From positions 248,001 through 312,000 of the forward strand of contig NZ_CP104990.1 of assembly GCF_030323265.1 (NCBI RefSeq): a DNA stretch of 64,000 nt, written 5' to 3'. The notes beneath the pieces are model-generated. The model was given only the letters and a program-made list of their open reading frames with translations. It ran no database searches and was not told the origin of the DNA. A program made the translations under genes and the position numbers. This stretch comes from Terrirhizobium terrae (GTDB taxonomy: Bacteria; Pseudomonadota; Alphaproteobacteria; Rhizobiales; Rhizobiaceae). This document shows, one piece after another, positions 8,098-17,932 of this stretch. The stretch's first letter is position 1; each line of letters opens with the position of its first letter.

Positions 8098-10610
8098 GCG
8101 CTCACCATCGGAAAGAGGCCCAGGACCGCGAAGGTGACGACGGCGGTAAAGGCCATGAAATGCCAGTAGAGCGTCACGTTGCGGATATCTTGATCATAGG
8201 CCGCCGTAACTCGTCCGGTAAGGCTGCCGACAAGGCAATAGGCCTGCATGATGACCCCGACCGCGCCATGGGTAACGGTCCAGATGGCGATGATCCAGAC
8301 GGTTGCGGGATAAACGTTGGAGGTGGGATCCATACCGTGGAAATAGGGGCCGGCGAGACCTGCAAGGCAGGCAGCTATAGTGACGAAAGCGCCGGCGACG
8401 AGCGCAATGCGACAGCCCGCCGGCCCCTTTTCGTTCAGCTCCCTTGCCGCAATAGTGAGAAGCCAGGCGACGACGAAGAGGACGAGCGCCACCATCGGCC
8501 ACAGCGCGCCGGGACCTGCAGCGCCGGCAGTAAAATCTTCATGTACGGTCCAATAGAAGAAATAGCCGAAGATCAGGCTGGCAAAGGCGGTTCCGTCGCC
8601 GACCATGGTGATGAACATCGCCCACCAGCCGACCGAGGCCGGGCCGGACACATAGACGGGGAGTTTTTGCCCGAGGCCAACATCAACCTCTTCCGCCTCC
8701 GGAATTTGTGCGGTGCCGTTCCACAGCCACCAGAGAATGGCGACGAAGGTGATGACGGCACATATGATCGTCGGGATCCACCAGTGGAATGTCAGTGCAA
8801 TGAACACACCGCCGAGCGCGAGAGCCGCAATGATTGTGACATAGGAGGAGCCGCCAACGCGTAAGCACTGGATCGGCTCGGCGTCGAGCACGGAAGTGAC
8901 AAGCGTTTCACGCTTGCCGGACTTCGCGTCAGGAAGGTAGTAGCGCCCGGCCTCGATATCGGCCTGCAGGTTCTCCTGCTCCCAGAGCGGATAGCGGCTG
9001 GTGATGATCGGCACCGAGCGCATGCCCCAGTCCTCGGACGGATCGTTGGTCCATTCCAGCGTCCCGGCATTCCAGGGATTGAGATTGCGCACCTTCGGGT
9101 CCCGTTTCGGGCGGAAGATATCGATGACGAAGGTGGCGACACCGGCGGCGAAAATGAAGGCGCCGATCGTCGAAATCATATTGAACACGTCCCAGCCGAC
9201 CTCTTCCGGATAGGTGAAGACGCGTCTTGGCATGCCGCGCAGACCGGAGAAATGCATCGGGAAGAAGCCGACATTGAAGCCGACGAACATCAGCCAGAAG
9301 GCAACCTTGCCCCAGGCATCCGAAAGCTTCTTCCCGGTGACGAAGGGGAAATAATAGTAAATGCCGGCAACGATCGGGAAGAACATGCCGCCGATCAGGA
9401 CGTAATGCAGGTGGGCGACGATGAAATAGGTGTCATGCGCCTGCCAGTCAAAGGGCGCGAGCGCCACCATCACCCCGGTCAACCCGCCGATGGTGAAGGT
9501 CGCCAGTCCCCCTGCCCCAAACAGCATCGGCACGGAGAAGATTACCCGGCCGGCCAGCATGGTGGCGATGAACACGAAGATCTGCACCCCGGTTGGGATG
9601 GCCACAGCTTCGGACGCTGCGGAAAAGAAGGCGAGCGAGATCTGCGGCAGGCCTGTGGTGAACATGTGATGCACCCACAGGCCGAAACTGAGGAAACCCG
9701 TTCCAACGGCGGCGAGAACGATCCAGGAGTAGCCGACGATCGGCCGCTGCGAGAAGGTCGGCACGATCATCGCCATCAGCGCGATGGCCGGCAGGAAGAT
9801 GATATAGACCTCCGGGTGGCCGAAGATCCAGAACAGGTGCTGCCATAAGAGCGGATCGCCACCGCGCGAGACATCGAAGAACGGCCAGTCGAACATCCGC
9901 TCCATCTCAAACAGGATGTCCCCGGCGATCAACGGCGGGAAGGCGAATAGGATCATCCCGGCGACGATCAAAAGATACCAGGCGAACATCGGCATCATGT
10001 TGATGCGCATGCCCGGCGCGCGGCACTTCATGATGCCGACGATGATCTCGACGGCGGCGGCGATCGAGGCAACCTCGATGAAGGAGAGGCCGAGGAGCCA
10101 TATATCCGCGCCGATGCCGGCATATTCCTTGTCGGTTGCGAGCGGCGGATACATGAACCAGCCGGCGTTGGGTGCCGCATTGAAGAAGATCGAGCCGCAG
10201 ACAAAAATGCCGCCGAGCAGAAAGCTCCAGTAGCCGAAGGCGGAAAGACGCGGAAACGGCAGTTCGCGGGCGCCGAGCATGGAGGGCAGAAGGAAGATCG
10301 CGATCGCCTCGAAGATCGGCACCGCGAACAGGAACATCATCACCGTGCCATGCAGGGTGAAGGCCTGATTGAACAGATCGGCAGAGATGAGATCATTGTT
10401 CGGCACCACGAGCTGTGCGCGCATGAGCAGACCCAGGAGGCCGGCGAACAGCATGAAGGCAAAGGCGGTCACACCGTACCAGAGGCCGATCTCGCTGTTG
10501 TTGACCGAGGTCCAGTAGCGCCAGCCGCCCGGCGTCTTCCAAACCTTGCGCAGCCGCTCCTCCTGCGCTTGCCGCTCCTCGGGCGAAAAATTACCGAGCT
10601 CCACCATCAC
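8094..10610 (-). CDS. Haem-copper oxidase subunit I fused to subunit III
   Basis: 838 residues in two parts. Residues ~30-550 are subunit I. His87 (TLHGTVMM) and His402 bind the low-spin haem. GHPEVY at 264-269 holds a Cu-B His265, the proton-channel Glu267 and the cross-linked Tyr269. His314-His315 (WVHHMF) complete Cu-B, and His400 (HDTYFIVAHLH) binds the high-spin haem. The Glu in HPEVY marks an A1-type oxidase. Residues ~640-838 have further membrane helices resembling COX3. The enzyme reduces oxygen to water and pumps protons in the inner membrane. Subunit I-III fusions occur in caa3 and some alphaproteobacterial oxidases. It overlaps the genes on both sides by four bases. Confidence 0.93.
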   Translation of the reverse strand: MMVELGNFSPEERQAQEERLRKVWKTPGGWRYWTSVNNSEIGLWYGVTAFAFMLFAGLLGLLMRAQLVVPNNDLISADLFNQAFTLHGTVMMFLFAVPIFEAIAIFLLPSMLGARELPFPRLSAFGYWSFLLGGIFVCGSIFFNAAPNAGWFMYPPLATDKEYAGIGADIWLLGLSFIEVASIAAAVEIIVGIMKCRAPGMRINMMPMFAWYLLIVAGMILFAFPPLIAGDILFEMERMFDWPFFDVSRGGDPLLWQHLFWIFGHPEVYIIFLPAIALMAMIVPTFSQRPIVGYSWIVLAAVGTGFLSFGLWVHHMFTTGLPQISLAFFSAASEAVAIPTGVQIFVFIATMLAGRVIFSVPMLFGAGGLATFTIGGLTGVMVALAPFDWQAHDTYFIVAHLHYVLIGGMFFPIVAGIYYYFPFVTGKKLSDAWGKVAFWLMFVGFNVGFFPMHFSGLRGMPRRVFTYPEEVGWDVFNMISTIGAFIFAAGVATFVIDIFRPKRDPKVRNLNPWNAGTLEWTNDPSEDWGMRSVPIITSRYPLWEQENLQADIEAGRYYLPDAKSGKRETLVTSVLDAEPIQCLRVGGSSYVTIIAALALGGVFIALTFHWWIPTIICAVITFVAILWWLWNGTAQIPEAEEVDVGLGQKLPVYVSGPASVGWWAMFITMVGDGTAFASLIFGYFFYWTVHEDFTAGAAGPGALWPMVALVLFVVAWLLTIAARELNEKGPAGCRIALVAGAFVTIAACLAGLAGPYFHGMDPTSNVYPATVWIIAIWTVTHGAVGVIMQAYCLVGSLTGRVTAAYDQDIRNVTLYWHFMAFTAVVTFAVLGLFPMVSA

Positions 10611-11650
10611 CTGAGCTCCTTCAGAAATTCAGCGATCTTTTTGATTTCGTCCTCGGGCAACATGCGGAAATGCGGCATCTTCACACCCGGCTTGATCTTG
10701 CCAGGGTCGGCGACGAAGCGAGCAATATCCTTGGCTGTATGGGGCAGTGTGCCCGCAGCCAGAGTTGCGCGCTCGCCGAAGGCTGTCAGGTCCGGCCCGA
10801 TGCGGCCGTTGGCGGCCGTGCCCGAAATCGTGTGGCAGGCACCGCAGCCGTTCTTGAGGAAGACGGCGAGGCCTTTCGCTTGGTCAGGCTCGATGGATCG
10901 TGTCTTGACGCTGCGCGCGGAAAGCCAGGCTTCGAAGGCATCCGGAGCGACAGCCTTTACCCGAAACGCCATAAGCGCGTGGGATTCCCCACAAAACTCG
11001 GCGCATACGCCATTATAAATTCCTTCCCTCTCCGCAGTCAGCGTCAGGCCGTTCGTGCGACCGGGGATCATGTCCATTTTGCCCCCGAGCGATGGGACCC
11101 AGAATGAATGGAGGACGTCAGTCGCCTTCAGGGAAAAATGGGCAGGCTCGCCGACCGGAATGCGGACCTCGTTGGCCGTCTCAAACAGTGTTGCGCCCGC
11201 CTCATCCAGATATCGGACGCGCCACCAAAACTGTTCCCCGGTCACTTCGATACGCGATATCGGCTGGTCAGCCGGCACCCAGGGACGGATAGCCGGCATG
11301 AGCCACATCCCGTAGGAAAGAAGAGCGCAAAGTATGATTGTCGGCAGGATAGCACCGCCCCAAAGAATAACGCGACCTGCACTTTCCTCCGAATGCACGT
11401 GCTTCTTGCGCGAGGCGTAGATCAGGCTTGCCACGACGGCACACCAGATGATGCCGCCGCCAAAGATCATGACAAAGAAGAGCTGCGCCACATGTGATGC
11501 TTCCGATCCGGCCGGATCAAGCGTTGATTGAGGCCCGGAACATGAGCTGAGGACAAAAGCAAGCAGAGGGATCGTCAGAGGACAGTGCTTTATAACCCAA
11601 GGGTCGGCGCTCCTTGGCCGTCTTACGTCGGTCGGCACGTTACCCGTCAT
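10607..11650 (-). CDS. Cytochrome oxidase subunit II with fused cytochrome c domain
   Basis: About 347 residues. A lipoprotein-type signal ends at LSSC (Cys37), and two membrane helices follow (about 55-80 and 95-120). The cupredoxin domain carries the CuA ligands His181, Cys216, Glu218, Cys220, His224 and Met227 in CAEFCGESHALM. A C-terminal cytochrome c domain has CGACH at 269-273. This is the caa3/CoxM layout, taking electrons from a soluble or membrane cytochrome c. It is the first gene of the oxidase operon. The start is uncertain: ATGs at 11650 and 11659 are both near an AGGGGA motif. Confidence 0.9.
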   Translation of the reverse strand: MTGNVPTDVRRPRSADPWVIKHCPLTIPLLAFVLSSCSGPQSTLDPAGSEASHVAQLFFVMIFGGGIIWCAVVASLIYASRKKHVHSEESAGRVILWGGAILPTIILCALLSYGMWLMPAIRPWVPADQPISRIEVTGEQFWWRVRYLDEAGATLFETANEVRIPVGEPAHFSLKATDVLHSFWVPSLGGKMDMIPGRTNGLTLTAEREGIYNGVCAEFCGESHALMAFRVKAVAPDAFEAWLSARSVKTRSIEPDQAKGLAVFLKNGCGACHTISGTAANGRIGPDLTAFGERATLAAGTLPHTAKDIARFVADPGKIKPGVKMPHFRMLPEDEIKKIAEFLKELR

Positions 11651-11977
11651 CAATTTCATGTCCCCTGCCCGCATGGATGCCGCAATTTGCATCCGTCCGT
11701 CCCTGCGCAACGCATCCTCGTCCCATTGGTTCCAGAATGATATTTTCCCGTGGCGCGGGCATTTTGGAAGTCGCTGGCACAGGAGCCAGCTTTCTAAAGT
11801 CTAAAGTTGTGTCGGCGAGGCGCAATATGGGGGATCAAGTTGGTCGTGGCACGGGATGACCTCCCTGCCCTGCCGTAGCGTCTCGCAATTCTGTTACCGG
11901 CTTCCGTACGGTATCGGACATTGATTGTTGCTTCTGCATCTCCAGGTTCTTCCGGTGGATAGCAGGGAGGACACGGA
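11651..11977. other. Intergenic region upstream of the oxidase operon
   Basis: About 327 bp between the divergent oxidase operon and the small DUF2934 gene, presumably holding both promoters. The only structure I see is a 6-bp inverted repeat, GCTGGC-6-GCCAGC, at 11773-11790. No coding frame here has support. Confidence 0.4.
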
Positions 11978-12163
11978 ATGTCGGATAAACATGAATGGAT
12001 CGCGGCCAGAGCCTATAGACTTTGGGAACAGGACGGTCGTCCGGAGGGAAGGGATCACGAACATTGGCAGCAAGCCAGCGATGCGTGGCTTGCAGAGAAC
12101 CCGGATCTCGGGCCGACACCGCCTTCCGCGCACGACGATTGGGATGAGGAGAGCGAGGAATAG
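11978..12163 (+). CDS. DUF2934 small protein
   Basis: A 61-residue protein with the pattern IAARAYRLWEQDGRPEGRDHEHW, typical of DUF2934, a short domain common in rhizobia and of unknown function. An acidic tail (DDWDEESEE) follows. GGGAGG stands about 10 bases before the ATG. It stands alone between the oxidase operon and another small gene. Confidence 0.7.
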   Translation: MSDKHEWIAARAYRLWEQDGRPEGRDHEHWQQASDAWLAENPDLGPTPPSAHDDWDEESEE

Positions 12164-12353
12164 CGCCGCTCTTTAGCATCGGGCGCCGAGGTACCGGTCT
12201 TCACTTGAAGATGAATGGAACCTTGCGCTAGGCGCCTCCAATCCCGATGCGCCTTGTGGCCTTCGTACCGGATGCCGACAACGTGAAAAACAGCCTGGGT
12301 TGACGGATGGGCGGCTTCTTCCCACATGCGGCGGCACCGAGGTAAAGGACCCC

Positions 12354-12578
12354 ATGAAGAAATTCTTCGAGACCACATTCGGACCGACCGAGCTTGCCAT
12401 AGTCGATACCGCTTTCGCCGAATGGATTGGGCTGGCCAATATCGATAAAGACAGCCCGGAAGCTGAGTTGGCCGCGGCAATCATGATAAACCTGTTTCGC
12501 GAAGGCAATGACACCATTCCCGCGATCCGAGATGCCATTTCCGCACATCGTGGTCTTAACGATCTACGGCATTGCTGA
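12354..12578 (+). CDS. Small hypothetical protein
   Basis: 74 residues, starting MKKFFETTFGPTELAI. It is acidic to neutral, probably helical and has no membrane segment. I do not recognise a family. I prefer this ATG over one 54 bases upstream because a GAGG/AAAGGA stretch precedes it. Codon use matches that of the neighbouring genes. It converges on the pyruvate oxidase gene. Confidence 0.5.
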   Translation: MKKFFETTFGPTELAIVDTAFAEWIGLANIDKDSPEAELAAAIMINLFREGNDTIPAIRDAISAHRGLNDLRHC

Positions 12579-12616
12579 AAATGGGACTTGAAGCCGCCCT
12601 GACGCTACGGGTCGGT

Positions 12617-12633
12617 GCATTGCCCAGCAATGC
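12617..12633. terminator. Possible stem-loop between convergent genes
   Basis: GCATTGC-CCA-GCAATGC is a perfect 7-bp inverted repeat with a three-base loop, located between the stop of the small plus-strand gene and the stop of poxB. No T-run follows on either side, so it is a weak terminator candidate at best. Confidence 0.3.
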
Positions 12634-12640
12634 CGCGTCC

Positions 12641-14368
12641 TCACCGCGAAAAGAAGTTTGACCTCGTCACGTCGAGAAGTTCGTCACCGCGACCATTCAT
12701 CACAGCCTTCGCCGCCCATAAGCTCATGCCCATGACTTGTGCGGCCTTGATTTTCGGTGGGATGGAGAGCTCTTGCGGATTGGTGACGACGTCGAGCAGT
12801 GCCGGTCCCGGATGGCGCAAGACCGCCTCGATCCCACGGTCGAGTTCCGCCGGATCTTCGACGCGCACCGCGTGGACGCCGGCCGCCCGCGCAAGCGCGG
12901 CAAAATCGGGGTTCTTCAGGTCGGTGCCTGTTTCCAGATAACCGGCCGCCTTCATCTCCATGGCCACGAAACCAAGCGATGAATTGTTGAAGACGATCAC
13001 CTTTACCGGTAGCTCTTGTTGCACGAGCGTAAGAAAATCTCCCATCAGCATCGTAAACCCGCCATCTCCGGACATGCTGATGATCTGCCGGTCCCTGCAG
13101 GCTGATTGCGCTCCGATTGCCTGGGGCAGCGCATTCGCCATCGATCCATGGACCAACGAACCGATCAGGCGGCGCTTTCCATTCATTTTCAAGTAGCGTG
13201 CGGCCCACACTGTTGGGGTACCGACGTCGAACGTGAAGACCGCGTCATCGGCGGCCTGTTCGCTGAGTAGCCGTGCGACGTGTTGCGGATGGATCGCTCC
13301 TCCCTTTCGTCCCGTCGCGAGTTCATCCAGTCCTTCTCTCGCCTTTCGGTAGGCTGCAAGGCAGCGATCCAGATGCTTCACATCCTTGCGCTCTTCAAGC
13401 CTCGGCAGAACGGCCTCAAGGGTGGACTTCACGTCCCCCACGATAGCGAGGTCGAGAGGGGTTCTGCGGCCAAGATTTTCAGGCCGAATATCGACCTGTA
13501 TCACCTTCGCATCCGTTGGATAGAATTGCCGATAAGGGAAATCCGTGCCCAACATAATCAAGGTATCGCAGTCGAGCATCGCCTTGTAGCCCGACGAAAA
13601 GCCGATCAGGCCCGTCATGCCGACATCATACGGGTTTTCCCATTCGACATGCTCTTTCCCGCCGAGAGCGTGTACGACGGGCGCCTTCAGCCGGGCGGCG
13701 AATGATACCAGTTCGTCATGGGCGCCCTCGCAGCCCCGACCGCACAGAAGCGTTACTTTCGAACTGTCTTCAAGCAGTGCCAGCAGGCTATCGATCTGAC
13801 TTTCTGGCGGGACCACGCTGGGCTTTTCAAGTTTGAGCGCAGCAGGTGCAGAGATTTTTGCCGTCAAGTCGGCAAGTGCCACGTCGCCAGGTATGACAAT
13901 TACAGCGACGCCCCGTTTGCCCACAGCCGCACGGATCGCAGCCTCAAGAACGCCTGGAAGTTGCTCCGGTTGGCTCACCAGTTCGCAATAGTGACTGCAT
14001 TCACGAAAAAGCTGATCCGGATGGGTCTCCTGGAAATAGCCGCGTCCGATCTCGTCTGAAGGGATTTGCGCTGCAATGGCGAGAACCGGGACACCCGATC
14101 GGTGGCAGTCGAACAGACCATTGATCAAATGCAGGTTGCCCGGGCCGCAGCTTCCTGCGCAGACCGCCAGCTGGCCTGTGAGATGCGCTTCCGCGCCGGC
14201 CGCGAAGGCGGCTGCCTCTTCATGCCTCGTGTGGACCCATTCTATATCACCGCGTTTGCGAAGGGATTCGGTCAGGCCATTCAGGCTGTCTCCGACGATG
14301 CCATAGATTCTCTTGACACCTGCAGCGTGCAGCACTTCCGTCATGACGTCGGCGGCCTTCGATTTCAT
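12641..14368 (-). CDS. poxB: Pyruvate dehydrogenase (quinone) / pyruvate oxidase, ThDP-dependent
   Basis: 575 residues with the three domains of the ThDP enzyme family. The N-terminal domain has the catalytic Glu in [16 protein letters not shown] (about residue 50). A central FAD/ADP-binding region follows. The C-terminal domain carries the ThDP/Mg motif from [11 protein letters not shown] through to FNN (about 430-460). Length and pattern fit PoxB, which oxidises pyruvate to acetate and CO2 and feeds electrons to ubiquinone at the membrane. Acetolactate synthase is a less likely reading, given no adjacent ilvN and the PoxB-like N-terminus ([11 protein letters not shown]). Single gene with no operon partner. 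Confidence 0.82.
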   Translation of the reverse strand: MKSKAADVMTEVLHAAGVKRIYGIVGDSLNGLTESLRKRGDIEWVHTRHEEAAAFAAGAEAHLTGQLAVCAGSCGPGNLHLINGLFDCHRSGVPVLAIAAQIPSDEIGRGYFQETHPDQLFRECSHYCELVSQPEQLPGVLEAAIRAAVGKRGVAVIVIPGDVALADLTAKISAPAALKLEKPSVVPPESQIDSLLALLEDSSKVTLLCGRGCEGAHDELVSFAARLKAPVVHALGGKEHVEWENPYDVGMTGLIGFSSGYKAMLDCDTLIMLGTDFPYRQFYPTDAKVIQVDIRPENLGRRTPLDLAIVGDVKSTLEAVLPRLEERKDVKHLDRCLAAYRKAREGLDELATGRKGGAIHPQHVARLLSEQAADDAVFTFDVGTPTVWAARYLKMNGKRRLIGSLVHGSMANALPQAIGAQSACRDRQIISMSGDGGFTMLMGDFLTLVQQELPVKVIVFNNSSLGFVAMEMKAAGYLETGTDLKNPDFAALARAAGVHAVRVEDPAELDRGIEAVLRHPGPALLDVVTNPQELSIPPKIKAAQVMGMSLWAAKAVMNGRGDELLDVTRSNFFSR

Positions 14369-15058
14369 CGGAAACTCCTGATCTATCGCGAACGGCGAGG
14401 ATTGCTTATCGTTGAACTAGGCCCTGTGTTTCTATTTCCAACCCTTGTTCCAGGCGCCCGCGCAGTATTGGACGATTGACGCGCCTCGCACATCAAGACT
14501 TCAACCTTTGGCGAAAAGCGGAAAAATGACGTTGTCTGATCGTGGTCTCGTTGCGATCGGGTCAATGGCGAGGATCGTGTCCGGTAGCGTCAAACCGACT
14601 ATATCGTCAGCCATCGCTCCGGTCCGATCTTCAGATCACCGATATTGTGTGAACTGCTATGGAACCGATCACCGCTCAGAGAATTAAATGGCCTGAACGA
14701 CCACTACTATTTGGATCTTCCGGCGATGGTTTCAGGAATGGCAAGATTGCTTGCAGGGGCAAAGGCTGCGCTCACCGTTGGCTTGATGGACTTGGTTCCA
14801 GCGCTTGCCCTGTTTGCGTCCATATTCTCTGCAGGCGTTTGGGCCAATGGATTGCTGTCCACTTCACTCGCCGGAAGCGGGTTCTAACGAGCCGGAAAGA
14901 CGAATGCTCCCAGCGAAGCAGGGTTGCGTTCGAGCCATCTCCAGAACCACGTCGTACCATCGGCTCCGCGAAGAATAATCTGACCAACAGAGCCGCCCTT
15001 TTTCAGGGTGATGCCATCGTGCTCTTGATAAGAAGCCGCACGATGGCATCACCTTTCA
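14369..15058. other. 690-bp region without a supported gene
   Basis: Open frames here are short, lack ribosome-binding sites and have codon use unlike the neighbours. The region should contain the poxB promoter. Its only clear structure is the 16-bp inverted repeat at 15007-15053. Confidence 0.5.
15007..15053. repeat. Perfect 16-bp inverted repeat downstream of the dehydratase gene
   Basis: GGTGATGCCATCGTGC, a 15-base loop, then GCACGATGGCATCACC. The arms are fully complementary. It lies 6 bp past the stop of the minus-strand dehydratase gene, so it may end that transcript or protect its 3' end. No strong T-run follows in that direction. Confidence 0.6.
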
Positions 15059-16198
15059 TCAAGGATATGCCGTCGAGCCGTCCGGCTTACGGGTGACCTT
15101 GCGCTCCCAGTGGACATAGTCGTCCTTCTCGAGCACTTTCTCGTCGATCTCGATGCCCCAGCCCGGCCGATCGGGACGCAGTTCCATGTGCCCGTCAACC
15201 GGCATATAGGGGTCGAGTGCCCAGGGCGCATGGCCATGCGGCTTGAATTCCAGCACCTGGAAATTCGGCTGTGCCGCGCAGAAATGCACGTTGACGGCGG
15301 TTGCCAGCGGTCCCATCGGGTTATGTGGTGCCACGGTGACGTAATGGGCTTCGGCGATCGTTGCGATGCGCCGCATCTCCGAAACGCCACCGACGACGCA
15401 GATGTCCGGCTGGATGATATCGGCGCCCTGCTGGGTCAACAGATTGAGGAATTCGAAGCGGTTATACAGCGACTCGCCGGTGGCGAGCGGCACGTTGACC
15501 TTCGACTTCAGCTCCTTCCAGGCCGGGATATGTTCGGGGCGGATCGGCTCCTCATAGAAGAATGGATCGTTCGGTGCGATGGCCGCTGCAAGCTGGACGG
15601 CCTTGTAGGGCTCGAAGATTTTTGCATGCGCATCGAAGGCAAATTCGAAATACGACGGTGTGATCTCGCGGATGCGGCCAAACCAGTCGCCCGTCTCCTT
15701 CACCAGTTCGCCCCAGCGGCCAGAATGCAGATCGCGGCGATAGGGGCTGAGTTTGAAGGCGGTGTAACCGTAATCCTCGTTGAGCTTCAGCGTCTGGTCG
15801 AGCGCGTGTTCGGCATCCGGTGCGGTGTAGACGCCGCAATAGACGCGGACGCGATCGCGCACGCTGCCGCCGAGCAGCATGTAGACCGGCAGACCCGCGG
15901 CCTTGCCAGCAATATCCCACAACGCATGGTCGATTGCGGAAATCGCGGCAAGGCCGAGGGCTCCGGGAGGAAAGCGGCATTGCTGGTTGAGCTTCAGCAC
16001 GAGAAACTCGACCCGGCGCGGGTCTTCGCCCTCGATTTGGTGGAAGAGGTAGTCGAGAAGCGGCGGCAGCGCCCAGTCGGGGCCGTGATTATAGCATTCG
16101 CCCCAGCCGGAAATGCCTTCGCTCGTCTCGATCTTCAAAAGAAGGCGCGGACGCTCGTCCACGCGCTGCATGTAGGTTTTGATACCGGTAATATGCAC
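15059..16198 (-). CDS. Enolase-superfamily sugar-acid dehydratase (mandelate racemase / muconate lactonizing family)
   Basis: 379 residues with the two-domain MR/MLE layout. Likely metal ligands are Asp in FAFDAHAKI, Glu in FYEEPIRPE and Glu in PLATGESLYNRFE. The barrel end has QPDICVVGG and APHNPMGPLA, where the His is the probable acid/base, as in galactonate or mannonate dehydratase-like enzymes. The reaction is probably dehydration of a sugar acid to a 2-keto-3-deoxy acid; the substrate cannot be read from sequence. I use the GTG at 16198, preceded by GGAGAAA, because the longer open frame lacks family similarity before this point. It follows the DapA-family gene by 13 bp, and both probably serve one pathway. 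Confidence 0.8.
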   Translation of the reverse strand: MHITGIKTYMQRVDERPRLLLKIETSEGISGWGECYNHGPDWALPPLLDYLFHQIEGEDPRRVEFLVLKLNQQCRFPPGALGLAAISAIDHALWDIAGKAAGLPVYMLLGGSVRDRVRVYCGVYTAPDAEHALDQTLKLNEDYGYTAFKLSPYRRDLHSGRWGELVKETGDWFGRIREITPSYFEFAFDAHAKIFEPYKAVQLAAAIAPNDPFFYEEPIRPEHIPAWKELKSKVNVPLATGESLYNRFEFLNLLTQQGADIIQPDICVVGGVSEMRRIATIAEAHYVTVAPHNPMGPLATAVNVHFCAAQPNFQVLEFKPHGHAPWALDPYMPVDGHMELRPDRPGWGIEIDEKVLEKDDYVHWERKVTRKPDGSTAYP

Positions 16199-16211
16199 GT
16201 CGTTTCTCCGC

Positions 16212-17132
16212 TCAGGCAGCCAGCGCTTCGGCTTTGACACGATCAACGATACCGCGAAGAATGTTTCGCTCCTCGTCGTTGAGCGCGACCACGCCCGGCA
16301 CGCGCACCGGCCCGACATCAGTGCCGAGCATGCCGAGAGCTTCCTTGACGACCGTGACATTCGCGCCGTTATTGTATTTGGTGCGCAGCGCCTCGAAGCC
16401 GGCAATGCCGTCGATCAGAGCGCGGGCGCCGGCGTAATCACCAGCCTCCAGCGCCTGGTGGATGGCATGCGAGCGCTCCGGGAAGACGTTGACCAGGCCC
16501 GAGGTGAAGCCGCGCGCACCCATGGCGTAGAAAGCCGGTGCCCAACCTTCGGCAAGGCCGCAGACCCAGATGGCCGGCGCATCCTGCGTGGAGCGAATGA
16601 CTTCCGACAGGAGCATCAGGTTGGGAGAGGCGAACTTGATGCCGGCGATGTTGGGATGAAGAGCGAGCTTTCGAAAATCGGCAACCGAAAAACTGTCGCT
16701 GCGGACGTAGGCGATGACAGGAACCGTCGAAAAATCGGCGAGTTCGAGGAAGTAGCCGGCCTGATAGGACGGGCCGGCAAATGGGTCCATTGGATGATGG
16801 CCCATGATCGCGTCTGCTCCCGCTGCGATCGCATCCTTCGCAAGCGCCTTCGCCTCCGCAAGCGAGCGACCAACAGCGGCGCTCACCAGCGCCTTGCCAT
16901 CCGCAGCCTCGATAGTTGCGGCATGCACCTCCCGCACTTCATCCATCGTCAGCGTAAAAAATTCGCCCGTATTGCCGGCGGCCATAAGGTTATGCACCCG
17001 CGCCTGCGCCATTCCCTTGATCAGCGTCTTCAGCTTGGCGACATCGATCGAGCCATCGCTCTTGTAAGGTGTCACCGGTACGCCGGAAATTCCGGTCAGC
17101 GCCTTCCTGACGGTTTTCATTTTATCACTCAC
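16212..17132 (-). CDS. DapA-family (DHDPS/NAL) lyase or dehydratase
   Basis: 306 residues forming a single TIM barrel. The Schiff-base Lys is in AGIKFASPN (about residue 165), the Tyr in VIAYVRSD (about 140), and the glycine-rich phosphate/carboxylate loop is AAGNTGEFFTLT (about 52). Such enzymes make or cleave 2-keto acids. Here the partner is a sugar-acid dehydratase, so a 2-keto-3-deoxy sugar acid aldolase or dehydratase is more likely than lysine synthesis. The GTG start has an AGAGG motif six bases upstream and begins 1 bp after the regulator gene's stop. Likely controlled by the adjacent FCD regulator. Confidence 0.82.
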   Translation of the reverse strand: MSDKMKTVRKALTGISGVPVTPYKSDGSIDVAKLKTLIKGMAQARVHNLMAAGNTGEFFTLTMDEVREVHAATIEAADGKALVSAAVGRSLAEAKALAKDAIAAGADAIMGHHPMDPFAGPSYQAGYFLELADFSTVPVIAYVRSDSFSVADFRKLALHPNIAGIKFASPNLMLLSEVIRSTQDAPAIWVCGLAEGWAPAFYAMGARGFTSGLVNVFPERSHAIHQALEAGDYAGARALIDGIAGFEALRTKYNNGANVTVVKEALGMLGTDVGPVRVPGVVALNDEERNILRGIVDRVKAEALAA

Positions 17133-17133
17133 G

Positions 17134-17844
17134 TCAGACCTCTCCCTTTTTCTTGAAAACGATGCTCAGATACGTGTCGCCGGATCGCACGACATGGTCG
17201 CGCATGGTCCGCTCGGCCTTGTCGGCGTCGCCTGCGGCAATCGCCTCGGCAATGGCGACATGCTCGTCCAGTGCCTTCTGCCGCTCGGTCGGATCGAGAT
17301 GGATGATCCGGCGAATGCTTGCGTCATAAAACTGCTGCCGCTCGATGAGCTTGGCGAGATAACCGCATTGCGAACTTTTGTGGACGTGATCGTGAAACGT
17401 TTCGTTGAGCGCAATCAGACTATCGGCATCGCCGGATGCAGTTGCGTCCTTCATGCGATTGGCGATTACCGAGAGCGCGGCCTTGCCTTTTTCATCGATA
17501 CGCTTTGCCGCCAGATGCGCGATCATGGATTCCAGCGCGGCGCGGGCAAGAATCATCTCCTCCGCCCAGGACATGCTGAAGCGAATGACCACGCCGCGCC
17601 GCGGCAGCGCCTCCACCAGCCCTTCCGTCTCCAGCTGGCGCAAGGCTTCCTTGATCGGCGTCGTGCTGACTCCGAACTGCTCGGCAAGGTTACGTTCGTT
17701 GATCTTCTGGCCCGGCTCGAAACGCCCGGAAATGATGGCACTGCGCATGGCGCGATGAACATGGTCGCGCACCGTCATCTGGAAGCTGCCATCGATTTTC
17801 TCGAATCCGGCCTGGTTTGAAGAGGATGAGGTGGCAGCAGTCAT
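17134..17844 (-). CDS. GntR family regulator, FadR/FCD subfamily
   Basis: 236 residues. The winged HTH covers about 25-90, with INERNLAEQFGVSTTPIKEALRQLE. The C-terminal FCD helical domain has the metal-site pattern NETFHDHVHK, DEHVAIAEAI and RDHVV. Members usually repress catabolic genes and are released by a sugar acid or other carboxylate. It is first in an operon with the DapA-family and dehydratase genes and divergent from the ABC importer, so it probably controls both directions from the 116-bp gap, which contains two inverted repeats. Confidence 0.88.
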   Translation of the reverse strand: MTAATSSSSNQAGFEKIDGSFQMTVRDHVHRAMRSAIISGRFEPGQKINERNLAEQFGVSTTPIKEALRQLETEGLVEALPRRGVVIRFSMSWAEEMILARAALESMIAHLAAKRIDEKGKAALSVIANRMKDATASGDADSLIALNETFHDHVHKSSQCGYLAKLIERQQFYDASIRRIIHLDPTERQKALDEHVAIAEAIAAGDADKAERTMRDHVVRSGDTYLSIVFKKKGEV

Positions 17845-17885
17845 TTTCCGGAAATCCGTTGACGAGGATCAATTTGTATGAAATT

Positions 17886-17895
17886 TGATATATCA
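17886..17895. promoter_or_regulatory. Palindrome TGATATATCA, possible regulator operator
   Basis: Perfect 10-bp palindrome in the gap between the FCD regulator and the divergent ABC operon. AT-rich palindromes in this position often bind the adjacent GntR protein; this is inference from location. Confidence 0.4.
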
Positions 17896-17905
17896 GATTT
17901 GAAAT

Positions 17906-17932
17906 CCATGTCGATACTGAAATTCGACATGG
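17906..17932. promoter_or_regulatory. Inverted repeat CCATGTCGA-9-TCGACATGG
   Basis: Perfect 9-bp arms around a 9-base spacer, about 30 bp before the first ABC gene. It could be a second operator or a hairpin in the 5' leader of that transcript. Confidence 0.4.

Noticed and set aside
12641..14368. Acetolactate synthase large subunit
   Set aside because: No small-subunit gene follows, and the N-terminal and C-terminal parts look more like pyruvate oxidase.
14645..14887. Short plus-strand frame with hydrophobic residues in the 690-bp gap
   Set aside because: No ribosome-binding site, no recognisable family, and codon use is unlike the neighbours.
16199..16405. N-terminal extension of the dehydratase frame
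   Set aside because: The extension overlaps the DapA-family gene in another frame and has no similarity to the enolase superfamily; a GTG with a good ribosome-binding site follows.
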